A stretch of 64,000 nucleotides of DNA from Aedes albopictus (GCF_035046485.1 NC_085138.1:9893823-9957822); one strand, 5' to 3'. Shown: positions 23,662-34,474, counted from the stretch's first letter. Made by a program: numbers and translations. Notes: generated by a model not told the origin, from the letters alone.

Positions 23662-24890
23662 AATTTACTTTATTTATTATATTTCATCAACAGGCCATAT
23701 CAGGCCCCAATGATGCTTAACTTAAAATATAATGATGAAAATAGCAATCAAAATTTAACAGACATTTGAAACAACATAACAATTAATGAACATTTTGAAT
23801 AATCACACACTTCGCTTAAAATCTAACAATCCAATCAACAAAAACATTACATTTAAGGTCCACCACTACATTGTTATCATTCAAATACAAACAATTGCCT
23901 TCATCAATTTTCTAATAACAAACTTATACCATTGAATACATCTTAACGATTGGGATTCCATGCATGTGATCTGCGACAGTATTCTCTATACTTTACACCA
24001 ACGGGCCATGTTGATGCATGCAAAGCTAACTCTTTCCACTTCTCTTTTAACACGATTTTATAAGAAATGTAATCAAAATTTCTCACATTTTCCCATTTTG
24101 ATACTAATCTCACAATGTTATTGCATTCGTCTAGCGGGGCTCCAAGACATCGAGAAACCATTCGTTTCACAACGTTTTCGGGAACAGTCGGGTCGATGTT
24201 TGACAAATATAACGAAAATTCCATTGGCGCATCGCTGTTTTTATCTTGTTGTGAGCCGGAGTTCACCGAACCGCAATCAGCATCCTGGTTCGTTCCATCA
24301 AAAACACTACTTGTACTAGTGGAGGTAGAGAATGGTTTCATTGATGATTCCGAAGGTGGTGTTAGAGATGAAAGTGAGTCGAAAATTGCTACGACTTTGG
24401 ACTTCAGTTCAGATAACGTCTGGTTCATCTCGGTTGGTTGTGGCGTTCGTATCGGCGAAGATTTCGTTTTCCACTCATGGAACGCAGGTAGGCATTCCTC
24501 ACATAGCCAAAATACACTGTTGGATAAGGACAGCAACTGATTGCCGTTCAAACCGGCACAAATCGAATGGAAGGAATTGCCGCACGGTCCTCTGCATTTT
24601 GTTTGTATTGTTTCTATCTCGAGCGAACACTTCTTACACATCATGGTTTAAGCGACGGTAGTACAGAGTTTCGCCTTAATTGAGATAGTATCGCGGCTAC
24701 ACTATTTAGCTCTATGTGCAAATAAATTGAGGCCTTAGTATCCTGTGCTTCAACGTACAACAACGTTTTTACTGGCAATTAGCAATTAATTAGAGGCAAA
24801 ATTTCAGGAGCCTTATCGCGTTATCACTACACAGATCGCCATACACACACACACTTGCTACTTGCTAAATCCAAAATCTTTTGACACAGT
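23662..24890 (-). mobile_element. ORF1-only non-LTR derivative
   Basis: About 250 bases of 5' sequence, the PHD ORF1, then a short 3' region ending in GGCCTGTTGATGAAATATAA and AATAAA runs on the minus strand (23660-23700). That end has the form of CR1/Jockey-group 3' ends. It lacks endonuclease and RT, so it would depend on another element. The organisation resembles the ORF1-only HAL1 derivatives of mammalian L1. Both boundaries are approximate and no target duplication was found. Confidence 0.55.
23943..24644 (-). CDS. PHD-finger ORF1 protein of a CR1-like LINE, intact
   Basis: 233 aa starting MMCKKCSLEIETIQTKC. The N-terminus is a complete C4HC3 PHD-type zinc finger: C3, C6, C17, C21, H26, C29, C48 and C51. 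A serine/threonine-rich linker (about 65-140) follows. The C-terminal domain contains EFSLYLSNIDPTVPENVVKR and KWKELALHASTWPVGVKYRE, which recalls the ORF1 proteins of insect CR1-type retrotransposons rather than a chromatin reader. In those elements ORF1 binds RNA, and ORF2 supplies endonuclease and RT. No ORF2 follows here: 300 bases downstream the sequence ends in a LINE-like tail. The frame has no lesion. The alternative is a host PHD gene; the intronless structure and surroundings argue against it. Confidence 0.7.
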   Translation of the reverse strand: MMCKKCSLEIETIQTKCRGPCGNSFHSICAGLNGNQLLSLSNSVFWLCEECLPAFHEWKTKSSPIRTPQPTEMNQTLSELKSKVVAIFDSLSSLTPPSESSMKPFSTSTSTSSVFDGTNQDADCGSVNSGSQQDKNSDAPMEFSLYLSNIDPTVPENVVKRMVSRCLGAPLDECNNIVRLVSKWENVRNFDYISYKIVLKEKWKELALHASTWPVGVKYREYCRRSHAWNPNR

Positions 24891-24929
24891 TTTTTTAGAT
24901 TTTTTTAGAAAAGCTTTTAAGTTTTGCAT

Positions 24930-25640
24930 TCTCTAATAATATCTCAAGGACATCCAACATTTCTTCCTTCGGGAAGTACTCCGTGGGTGCTGCCAAAAAA
25001 TCTTCTAAAACTTACACCTAAAACTTCTTTTTTAAAAAGCTATGTTTGCATTATATTGCCGTAAAAATATCAGGGATTCTTTAGGATACTCTTTCGGGGA
25101 TTCCAATAATGCTTCCAGAAAGTCACATTTTCTAGGTAAACTTTTAATTTTCAAACATTGCTTCACAAATTCCGTTGAAGATTCTTCTGTGGATTCTGCT
25201 ACTGAACTCAGGAAAACTGTTAGAAATTTCTTAAGGGATTCCATCAGAAAAAGTATTTCAAGAGTAGCTTTTTTTTTGGAAATTCGTTATAATTTCCTGT
25301 GTTATACTCTCTCTTCAGATTTTTATTTGAATTTTTTTTTTTTGAGAACTCAAAACTCTGTTCAGAAGCAAATAGGTACAATTTTGCTGTAAATCCTGAC
25401 AGGCATTTTTCAAGAATTTTCTCCTTGACTTTTGGCCAAAGGGTTCAAATTTAAGGAATCTGACATAAATTATATAGAATTCCATTAAGAATGTCACCAG
25501 AATTCCTCCAGGAACTGACATTTTTTTTCGTACGTAAAAATTTCTGTGCCGGAAGTAACGTCTGCAGGTTTACCGAGTTTTTCAGGGATTCTAAGAGGGC
25601 TTTCATACTTCTTCGGTATTTTCGATAGAATCCTGCTGTC
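24930..25640. repeat. Degenerate minisatellite patch
   Basis: Words such as GGGGATTCCAATAATGCTTCCAG and CAGAATTCCTCCAGGAACT belong to the GAATTCCTCCAGG family, more diverged than the blocks elsewhere. Confidence 0.6.
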
Positions 25641-25967
25641 AAAATTTTCTTAGCAAGACTTGTCCTTCCAAAAATCTTGAAATTAAGCCTAAGTAGTATT
25701 CAGATTTCATTTACATGAATTAATCAAGACCCAACAGAAATTACTAAAATCCCTGAGAGGCTGCCTGTTTAAAAAAAATAGTCAGCCGGCAACTCTGTTA
25801 ATGTTCGTATCATCCCATTCAAGACTTTGTTGTCATCAATACAGTACAGACAGACATCATAAAGATTTTTCCCGGTGCCTTATATAATTTCCCGTATTTT
25901 TCCCGGTGATTTCTAATTCCCGGGTTTCTCCCGGTTTTCCCGTATTTCCCGGATGGATGGACACCCT

Positions 25968-26535
25968 AGACAATTTTATCAAGGAAGGCTTCATAAGGAG
26001 TATTTTTCTTATTTTTCCTATACTAAAAGTATACATATATCCAGTGATTTTCCCCATCAGCAAAATTGACAAAAACCGCACGTGCACATTTTCCGCCAAA
26101 GAATCATAATCCCCGTCTTGTTTCATGGAATTAAGCTCATGTGGCCACACATGCAGATTCACCGTTTATTGCATCACCGAGTGCTCACTGCCTTTTTTCG
26201 CTGGAAGTGAGAAATGTGAAATTGAAAATTCCTTGGCTCGTGACAAAAATGTACCTGATGCTGAATTTATAATTCGACAATGCGTCGTTCTTGTTTTTTT
26301 TTTTTCGCAAGCTCGGTTAATCCACTGTCACCGTTATAGCCGCACAGATGCACACAACTTGAACTCACCACGTGTGGGAAATTATATGGCATATGGTTAG
26401 ATAGGCGCAATGCGACTGTTTCAATTCAAATAAAAAAGCGAAAATTCCAAATTGATGGTATTTTTTCGCGTAAAAATTGTACAATTGTTCACTCCGAAAC
26501 AACATGATTCTTTATAAGGCGCACCAAGTGCTAAC
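25968..26535. other. Intergenic sequence
   Basis: No gene recognised. A 91-aa plus-strand frame (26125-26400) shows no domain. Confidence 0.4.
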
Positions 26536-26536
26536 A

Positions 26537-26699
26537 ATAGGGGTTGGCAAATAGCCTAGTGGGCAAAAGGGCCCACTAGCAATGAGGAGATGTTGGGTTC
26601 GATCCTTATCTAGTCAATTATCTTTTTGTAGAAAGTTTAAAAATTGTGCTGTATGTGTTTTTTAATAAAAGCCATATAATAAAATAAAATAAAATAAGA
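26537..26699 (+). mobile_element. tRNA-derived SINE, third family
   Basis: Plus strand: tRNA-like head (TGGCAAATAGCCTAGTGGGC ... TTGGGTTCGATCC, B box at about 26594-26604), a short body, and an (AAAATA)n tail at 26676-26699. The structure is that of a short tRNA SINE with a simple-repeat tail. Confidence 0.65.
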
Positions 26700-27118
26700 A
26701 AAACAGATACTTCCTTCAAACTGTGGAATAGGACAAATTTGCGAATTTCTTTCGAGTACTTGGGTGGAGTGTTCTCACTCAATTAAAGGCAGATCCAGTT
26801 CCAGTGAAATCGTATAATCCGAAGAAGCATCAGTAGTATGACAATGCTGGAAAACACCGACACAGCACATTTGATGAAAAAATTTAATCAACCAACTCCA
26901 ATAGCAGCTTCTCGCCGTGGTGGGTAACTGTGGAAAACCAAACTGACATTTTTTATTTAATTGTCGAATGTTAATTGAAAATACACTTTAATGAGCATCG
27001 GTGATGCGACACCACAGCAGCGATGGTCTACCGAGGGCAATCCAGGGATTGGGGAAGCAACGCGATAAGAAGGTTGGAGTTAATTAATCTGTGTACTGAA
27101 AATGATTTAATTTAAATT
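26700..27118. other. Intergenic sequence
   Basis: No gene or repeat recognised. Confidence 0.4.
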
Positions 27119-27240
27119 AATGGGGGAACGATACAGTGCGTTGGTTATCGATTTTGAATGGTCAATTTTTAAAACGCAAAAAGAACAAATCTGGCGATCT
27201 ATTAACAATGCTTTCATCATCAGCCGTGTTCAATTCATCA
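27119..27240 (+). repeat. Direct repeat, left copy
   Basis: About 115 bases matching 32321-32435 in the same orientation (shared GTCGATTTTGAATGGT-type core, AAAACGCAAAA, GATCTAT). The two copies bracket the satellite-rich region 27.2-32.3 kb. Confidence 0.75.
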
Positions 27241-27363
27241 GCTTCGATTTTAACCCTGGGCATTTTTTTCAAGCGATATTATAGAGTTTTTCCACGTATT
27301 TCCATGGTTTTCGCGCTCAACAGCATAAAAAGGTTAGAATATTATACAGAATATCTTTTCTGG

Positions 27364-28069
27364 CTATCCTAGGTCATCCAAACTGTTCCTGAGTTTTGAT
27401 ACAAAAGTCTATGGGTGGGGTGTAACGGTAACTTTTTTTTTATTATGCAAAGCTACGATTTGTAATCTATCATGTCCAGTAAGTCTTCTGAATGATCAAC
27501 AGACAGTATCAGATCAGTCGGGATATCCTAGGTCATCCAAACTGTTCTTGAGTTTAGATCCTAAAGTCCATGGATGTAACGGTAACTTTTTTTATTATGC
27601 AAAGGTACGATTTGTAATCTATCATGTCCAGTAAGTCTTTTGAAAGTGCAATAGACAGTATCAGATCAGTTGGGATATCCTAAGTCATCCAAATTGTTCT
27701 TGAGTATAGATCCTGAAGTCTGCGGGTATAACGGTGAGTTTTTTCGTTATAGAAAGCTTCAATTTGTAATCTGTCATGTCCAGTAAGTCTTGATAATATT
27801 TAATAGACAGTATTAGATAAGTCGGGATATCTTAGGTCATCCAGACTGTTCTTGAGTTTAGATTCTAAAGTCTACAGGTGTAACGGTAACTTCTTTCATT
27901 ATACAATGCAACGATTTATGTTCAATCATGTCCAGTAAATCTTTGGAAAGTTTTATAGACAATATCAGATCCGTCGGAATATCCCAGGTCATCCAAACTG
28001 TTCTTGAGTTTAGATCCTAAAGTCTACGAGTTTAACTTCTTTAACTATACAAAGCTACGATTTGTAATT
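27364..28069 (+). repeat. 152-bp satellite, left part
   Basis: The landmark AGGTCATCCAAACTG recurs at about 27371, 27530, 27682, 27834 and 27986. Spacings are 159, 152, 152 and 152. Units contain TAACGGTAACTT and AATCTATCATGTCCAGTAAG. No coding capacity. The array is cut at 28070 by a solo LTR and resumes at 28488. Confidence 0.9.
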
Positions 28070-28487
28070 TGTTTGGTTACAAATCTGCTTACTCGACATT
28101 TAAGCTGAATTGATTGTGTGCAGATAGCACCATCCACCCATATTCGCGTCTACATCATCTAAACTTAATCTAGAAGAGAGAGAGAAAGAGTAACCTACAT
28201 CGATATCGGCTTCAGTATCTATAACAACAATAACCACAGCTCAGTGTCGACTCAGCTATGACCGGGGCATCACGCAGCTCATATTACTCCATCATCGGTT
28301 TCACTATATATACATGTTGTCTTATCATCGTCGTTCGTAGTTTTTTGTACCTTACCTTTAAGTGAAATAAAACCTAAGCTAAGTGAAAGTTTTAAATAAA
28401 AGTTTGTGTGCATGCTAACGTGACCAAGTATTAAAATTAAATAAACTCAGAAAGAACACTGATCGAACAGAGGGTGCTGTTCAAACA
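28070..28487 (+). mobile_element. Solo LTR, 418 bp, inside the satellite
   Basis: Begins TGTTTG and ends CAAACA, perfect 6-bp terminal inverted repeats with the canonical TG...CA. It is flanked by TAATT (28065-28069) and TAATC (28488-28492), a 5-bp target duplication with one substitution. A TATA-like CTATATATAC lies at 28304-28313 and AATAAA at 28366-28371, in promoter/poly(A) order for a plus-strand LTR. No internal retroviral-type sequence adjoins it. A 5-bp duplication fits Pao/BEL or Copia better than most alternatives, but the family is not determined. Confidence 0.85.
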
Positions 28488-29170
28488 TAATCTATCATGT
28501 CCAGTAAGTCTTCTGAATGATCAACAGACAGTATCAGATCAGTCGGGATATCCTAGGTCATCCAAACTGTTCCTGAGTTTAGATCCTAAAGTCCATGGAT
28601 GTAACGGTAACTTTTTTTATTATGCAAAGGTACGATTTGTAATCTATCATGTCCAGTAAGTCTTTTGAAAGTGCAATAGACGGTATCAGATCAGTTGGGA
28701 TATCCTAAGTCATCCAAACTGTTCTTGAGTTTAGATCCTGAAGTCTGCGTGTAAAACGGTGAGTTCTTTCGTTATAGAAAGCATCAATTTGTAATCTATC
28801 CCAGTAAATCTTTTTGATATTCTATAGACAGTATTAGATAAGTCGGGATACCTTAGGTCATCCAAACTGTTCTTGAGTTTAGATCCTAAAGTCTACGAAT
28901 GTAACGGTAACTTCTTTAATTATACAAAGCTACGATATGTAATCTATCATGTCCAATAAGATCTGAAAATTCAATAGACAGTATCGGATCAGTCGGTATA
29001 TCCTAGGTCATCCAAACTGTTCTTGAGTTTAGATCCTAAAGTCTATGGGTGTAACGGTAACTTTTTCATCATACAAAGCTACGACATTTAATCTATCTTG
29101 TCCAGTAAGTTTTCTGAATATTCAGTGAACATCATCAGATCGGCTGGGGTCATCCAAACTATTATGAGGT
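28488..29170 (+). repeat. 152-bp satellite, right part
   Basis: Continuation of the array after the LTR, with the landmark at about 28555, 28707, 28855, 29005 and 29150 (spacing 145-152). The last unit is the most diverged. Confidence 0.9.
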
Positions 29171-29543
29171 TTAAAATCTAACATCTACAGCAATTGAATT
29201 TTCTGTTTTGGCTAGATAAAGTAATGTTTAATCTATTATACTTTCTGGAGCGCACAGGATACAGTCAGAGACTATGACATACCTTCGGGATATTCAGAAT
29301 CTTGTTTTATGTTTTTATCAACTTAGCCTCATAACAGTAAGGATGACCCATAATATCCTAAAAATATATAACAACGCTTATTGTTCCTCGAACTACTTTG
29401 GTAAATACAGTCGATTATGTAACACTACACTCTTAATTTTGAATGCCGTGTTCGGTAAATTTTTAACGAAATTTGAACAGCTGGATACAGCTATAATGGA
29501 TTGTTTACCTTTTGCACCCGTTTTTGACAGTTGGTGTACTGAG
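29171..29543. other. Intergenic sequence
   Basis: A 97-aa plus-strand frame (29274-29567) runs into the next TIR element and shows no domain. No gene called. Confidence 0.4.
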
Positions 29544-30790
29544 CAGAGCCGTAGGGCGGCCCTATAGCGCCCTTAGCAAGCATCCAGAATGGCGCCCCAC
29601 AACAATTGAACATTGTTGATTTGCAAAATTTTGCAGTAATTCATTTTTGGATTTTGGTGTTTCGAAGAAACAAATCCCCCTCCATTTTTTTTTATTTTCT
29701 TAGAGTGTTTTTCATACGTGTATTTCTTTAAGAATTTCAACGGGAGCCACCCAAAATTTTCTCAAATTTGTTTTTCTTATACAAAAATAAGTTCGAACAC
29801 ATTTTGCCTTTCAAAAATCTAACAGTTTTTTTTTTCTTTTCTGGATTTTTTGTTCAATTGATTTTTGTTTTCAAAAAGCACTTGATTAAGTTTCAGTGGT
29901 CCTCAAACGATCCATTTTATCAATTTTCAGCGATTAGTTCAATTGGTTTAAACATACTTTTCAAATGACTTTACCAAAGGTTTCTTTTAAGTTTAATCAA
30001 AATATTTCCTAGGAGATCTGTAAGAAAATTTTCCGTTATCATTGGACGAACCATAGACATGGGGGAATACCAGGAAGAATTCCTGAAGAAACCTCTACAT
30101 GATTTTTTGTTGGAATCTGTGGAAGAATTCGTGCTGGAATCACTGAATGAAATTATGCAGGAATATCTGGAGGAATACCTGATGAAAATCCGGGAGACAT
30201 TTCAGCAAGAATTTCCAATGCAATCATAGAGTAATTCTTGCAGGAATACCTGGAGCAGTTCATGAATAAATGCCCGTAAGAATTTGTGGAGAACCAATGA
30301 AATGATTTTCTAAAAAAAATCTCTGAAAGGGAAGGTTACGATGGTGTCCCCCGGGGATTTCAACCGGACTATTGTTGTAGTATTCTACATGTGGAAATGT
30401 GATTAAAATCAAAGTCTTCCGGGTGATGTGCCAGTGGTGTAGTCAGGAGGGGCCCTCAAAGAGCAAATTCGGCCAAATATAACATTTTTGAAAAAGCTCA
30501 AACGTCATCAATATGCAAATTTCAAAATATAGTATAGTACTTTTATAAAAATATCATCAACTGGTTTTTACCCTGGCAACGCCTAAGGTAAATTAAATTT
30601 GTTACTAAGTAATGAAGTAATGAAGCAATGAAAGTAATGAATCCCTGGAATATTTAATTTATTTTGAGCAAATACAAATAAGAAATCACTGGTAGTTCAT
30701 TGGGTGAATACAACTTGAACGGTTTGGCCTTTTCGGTGCCTTTCTGAGCCTAGCGCCCTTGGCGGGGGCCAACCGCACGCTACGGCTCTG
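29544..30790. mobile_element. hAT-like non-autonomous element, 1.25 kb
   Basis: Ends CAGAGCCGTAG (29544-29554) and CTACGGCTCTG (30780-30790) are perfect inverted repeats. The flanking octamers GTACTGAG and ATACTGAT match at 6 of 8 positions, an aged 8-bp target duplication. 'GCGCCCTT' words sit near both termini. No transposase. The interior includes degenerate minisatellite at 30060-30310. Confidence 0.75.
30060..30310. repeat. Degenerate minisatellite patch inside the hAT-like element
   Basis: Words GAAGAATTCCTGAAGAAACC, GGAATATCTGGAGGAATACC and TGCAGGAATACCTGGAG belong to the GAATTCCTGGAGG family. Confidence 0.65.
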
Positions 30791-30879
30791 ATACTGATCC
30801 TCAGTAAAATGGATTATCGAAACTACCGAAATCGTACTGCTGTTATAATTTCGTGAAAAAAGTACCGAACAGGCAATTC

Positions 30880-32080
30880 AGGGTTGAGTGTGTAATTAAA
30901 GAGGTGGAAAAAGCTATTATCACAAGCTATGGTCTCCGGAGTAGTTTGGTTGATGTTGAATATCTCAAAAGTATCTTAGAATAACTTATGAAATGCCAGG
31001 GGGATTTCCGATTACAGTTGAATGTGTAACGTTACAGTGCATTGTGAGAATAACTACTGTTACTGTCAAGAGCTGTTACTGTCAGGACAGTTTGGAGGAC
31101 CCTAAATGTCTAAAAAGTTCATAATAATATCTTGTAGACTTCAGGTTGACCCAGTAACCGCAATTGATTATGCAACGTTACTCAGTGTATTAGATGCTGT
31201 TACGAGTGTAGAGCTGAATTTCTGAACTCCAAGGTAGTTTGGCTAATCTGGGATATCCCTATAGTGTCTCTAAATGACATTTGAGATTTCAAGAGCTTCG
31301 CGTATCCCATCAGAATATGCACTGCTGTTATTAATGGCGAAAACACATGCAATTATTCTTGTTTGATTGTTTGGTTTGATGGACTTCATTATCGGACAGT
31401 TTGAACGACCCTAAATGTCCCAAAGGTTTATATTAATATCTAATAGCCTTCAGAGTGGTCCAGTAGCCACGGTTGATTATGCAACGTAACTCAGTATAAC
31501 AGATATGGTTACTGTTACGAGTGTAGTCCTGAAGTTCTGAACTCCAAGGTAGTTTGGCTAATCTGGGATATTCCTATAGTGTCTCTAATTGACAGTTTAG
31601 ATTTCAAGAGTTTTACGTATCCCATCAGAATAAGCAATGCTATAACGGCAAAAACACATAAAATTATTCTTGTAGATTTGATTGACTTCATTATTGGATA
31701 GTTTGGACGACCCTGAATGTCGCAAAGGTTTAAAATAATATCTAGTAGACTTCAGGTTGGTCCAGTAACCGCAATTGGTTATGCAACGTTACTCAGTGTA
31801 TTAGATATGATTGCTGTTACGAGTGTAGACCTGAAGTTCTGAGCTCCAAGGTAGTTTGGCTGACCTGGAATATCCCTAAAGTGTCTATAAATGACATATT
31901 TTTTTTTTAAAGACACTACATTATAAATTTAAATAGCTTCACGGATCCCAGTGGATTATGCAATGCTATTATTTATGGCGAACACATAAAATGATTCTTG
32001 TAGATTTGAAGGACTTCAGTGTAGGACAGTTTGTAACACCTCTACAACATCCCAGAATATAAAACAGCATTTGATTCTTG
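30880..32080 (-). repeat. ~300-bp satellite, inverted relative of the 152-bp satellite
   Basis: The landmark TGCAACGT recurs at about 31170, 31480 and 31782, a spacing of 302-310. Within a unit, GTTACTGTTACGAG ... AGTTTGGCTAATCTGGGATAT aligns with the reverse complement of the 27.4-29.2 kb unit (GTTACCGTTACACC ... AGTTTGGATGACCTAGGATAT). The longer period is therefore probably a diverged dimer of the same ancestor, in opposite orientation. Strand is given relative to the first array. Confidence 0.75.
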
Positions 32081-32320
32081 AATTTGTCAAAATTCAACTT
32101 TTTGAACAACTGGTATGTCAATTATTTCATTTCTGCAAACTTTATGGTGTTCAGGAGGTTCTAGGTTGCCAATAAAGTATCAAATACAAATATTCCCTTA
32201 ATAAAGGACTCAATTTGCGACAACTTTGTCGAAGCCAGAATTCTGTTTTATTAAATGTGTGAATTTATACAGCCGTTTCTATGTTGGGGTCATATATGAC
32301 CTCTCCAGCTCCAAAGGGTT

Positions 32321-32435
32321 AATGGGGAAACGATATAGTGTGTTGGTTGTCGATTTTGAATGGTAAATTTTAAAAACGCAAAATAAAAAAAAAATCCGGT
32401 GATCTATCGTGTTTAATCATCAGCTTCCGGCATTG
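32321..32435 (+). repeat. Direct repeat, right copy
   Basis: Partner of 27119-27240. Confidence 0.75.
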
Positions 32436-33824
32436 TACGGCCCTCTGTTTAATAACAAAATTGAAGCCCGTTCGAAATTCCGATCCAAATCGTTCAATTT
32501 CCTATCCATTTCCAGTTCAATCTGGTTCCAATCAAGCGAAAGCACATGCCGAAGCAAAATCCGAAATGCCAAACCGTGTGCAATAAAAAAAAATGCGTTG
32601 GTGGGAGAAGTGGAGGTAGACTGAACATTATATCCAGGAGTATTTGTAGTAATATATTTGCAAAAAACTTTATTTTTTTTTATAAAAAATTCATAAGTTC
32701 AGTTTATCAAGAATTATTAGAAATTTGTCCATAATTTTCTCCAGAAATTACTTTAACGACTACTTCAGAACATTTTTATAAACAATTTGACTCATTGACG
32801 TGATTTATCGCTCTACTTGAAAAGAAACGTAAAAAAAATACTAAAAAGTTCCTTTCAAGAAACTATATCTTATCTGTGCATGTCGAGCTGTCTCAACAGT
32901 CAAACGACTTCCAATGAAATTACTTTCCAATCCATTACGTGACGCGGAACTTCGTCCTCTCGCCTTTAGGCACCACCTATTGCATTCAGTTCCAATTTCA
33001 ATTTCACCGTCATCCCCGGGCCTCGTCGCCTATCGTTCTAGCTAAAACTGACATATCGTCGCAATCGCAACCAAAGGTACACAAAACGAAAAGCTGCGAA
33101 TCCCATTCGATTGTAGATTTACATTTCAACATCAGGCCACCAGCCACCATCTCTAGTCTCTCTAAGTAGATATTCTCCAAGTGCTTCCACATTCGAGACC
33201 TCTCACACTTCAAGGATCCTCCTCGCTCCTCACGTCGCGTCGTCGCATCTCCCATAGTAGGGTAAGGATGAGGACATATGGCCCCAGAGTGCAAATGGAA
33301 AATTAAATTTTAATCACTTTTCGCGCGCGCGTTCGATGCCGTCTGGCCTCCGTTTCGGATTGGAACGCAAACGAGTACCGAAATCGCTTTTATCTTCTGT
33401 CTGAAAGACGACGGCCTTCCAACAAGGGCGTAGAAAAGCGTCGGTGGAGACGGGTGGTAATTTTTACGAATGGAGGTAGAACCGACAGACGAGAACATTT
33501 GCTATCAAGAAACCGTTTCGGCGATATAACAGATAGCTTCTGATGTTGACTACTAGGTACCTACCTAGAATGGATCGTGAAGACAGGAAGCGGGGAACCC
33601 CTCTGGCAATGCCATCGTTCCGTCGCATGACTGATTGTGTCGATATGCGTATCGCTTTTGGGGAAAGCTTGGGTAAGTTCGCCACCTTTGTTGGTCGAGC
33701 GCTTACATGCTAAAAGAGCATGCATATTATATTTTTGTCAATGAATGAAGCCCAAGTGAAAACAGTGGTAAGTAACACGTGTTCGTTGTTAGTCTGCTGT
33801 AGATTGCTAGACGCTTGATATTTC
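32436..33824. other. Unassigned single-copy stretch
   Basis: Includes a moderately GC-rich part (32930-33700) with overlapping open frames on both strands (76 aa plus at 32939-33169; 94 aa minus at 33010-33294). None shows a recognisable domain or splice structure that I can defend. Confidence 0.35.
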
Positions 33825-34168
33825 GAGTGCTTGCATGTCCTCCTCGAGAAAAGGCCACGTCTCGTGCCCGTAGAGAACCATCGGTCTTATCAAACGATGC
33901 ATCGTTTTGTCATGGTACATTTGGAGCGAGGGAAAATCTTTTTCGACCACAGCTTCTTGTAGGCTCGACTGCCACTTCGACTGCCTTCGTCTTTCACGGC
34001 CAACGCTGTTGTCTGCCGTTAATAAATAAGGATCTGAGGTAGACGAAGTCCTCCACCACCTCGTAGTGCTGCTGGGCTTGTCCTGTCGTTCGCGGTTCCT
34101 CAATGCCAGCTTGTACTTCGTTTTTGACGCGTTCACAATCAGTCCGACCTTTGCTGCTTCACCTCCGA
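33825..34168 (-). mobile_element. Older RTE-clade LINE fragment, part 1
   Basis: Minus strand matches the region after the RT catalytic motif of the nearby RTE element: KVGLIVNASKTKYK, then LIRPMVLYGHETWPFLEEDM (compare 34870-35240). Frameshifts are frequent. It continues at 34433-34474 and 37778-37823, interrupted by two insertions. Confidence 0.85.
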
Positions 34169-34432
34169 GTACGCCGTCATCAGCATCGGCAGCCATGTTG
34201 GATTTGCGGCTCAAAATTTCAAAGTGATAAATCTCAGCCACCAAAGCGAATATTCGCATGAAAAAGTATCAAACTGTATGCTCACACACAGTGAGTATGA
34301 TGATACTTTTTCAGCTGCGTGGGTGCAGAATTACTCGTTTTTTATCACTTCAAAAACGCGAGGCACACAATCATTGAAAATCAAAAAGTCAATGATTCGT
34401 ATGAAATCTCAGTGATCCACCATATCACCTTA
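34169..34432. mobile_element. Hairpin insertion in the older RTE copy
   Basis: A 260-base block absent from the homologous element. It contains inverted repeats GAAAAAGTATCA (34260-34271) and TGATACTTTTTC (34301-34312), with a further GTGAGTAT/ATGCTCAC pair in the loop, and outer AAGTGATAAA/TTTATCACTT arms. MITE-like; exact ends and target duplication not resolved. Confidence 0.6.
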
Positions 34433-34474
34433 AGGCGGGTGTACAGTTCTGCCACCGTTCCAAATGTTCTAGCA
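34433..34474 (-). mobile_element. Older RTE fragment, part 2
   Basis: 42 bases homologous to 35241-35282 of the young RTE element. It ends with AATGTTCTAGCA (34463-34474), the left target duplication of the young insertion. Confidence 0.85.

Larger units (their letters stand above)
23144..25967. mobile_element. TIR-bounded composite unit with CCCGG-rich ends
   Basis: Left end AGGGTGTCCAT (23145-23155) and right end ATGGACACCCT (25957-25967) are inverted. Both are followed inward by TTTTCCCGG/CCCGGG-rich subterminal sequence (23172-23200 and 25865-25955). A similar single end, CAGGGTGGCCACA followed by CCCGC words, is at 47874, so this is a family. No convincing target duplication was found. 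The interior contains a LINE ORF1 derivative and a patch of minisatellite (24930-25640). Confidence 0.6.

Noticed and set aside
23943..24644. Host chromatin PHD-finger gene
   Set aside because: The C-terminal half resembles LINE ORF1, it is intronless, and it ends in a LINE-type 3' end. Kept only as an alternative.
28070..28487. Internal exon or gene in the satellite
   Set aside because: TG...CA ends, TATA, AATAAA and the flanking 5-bp repeat explain it as a solo LTR.
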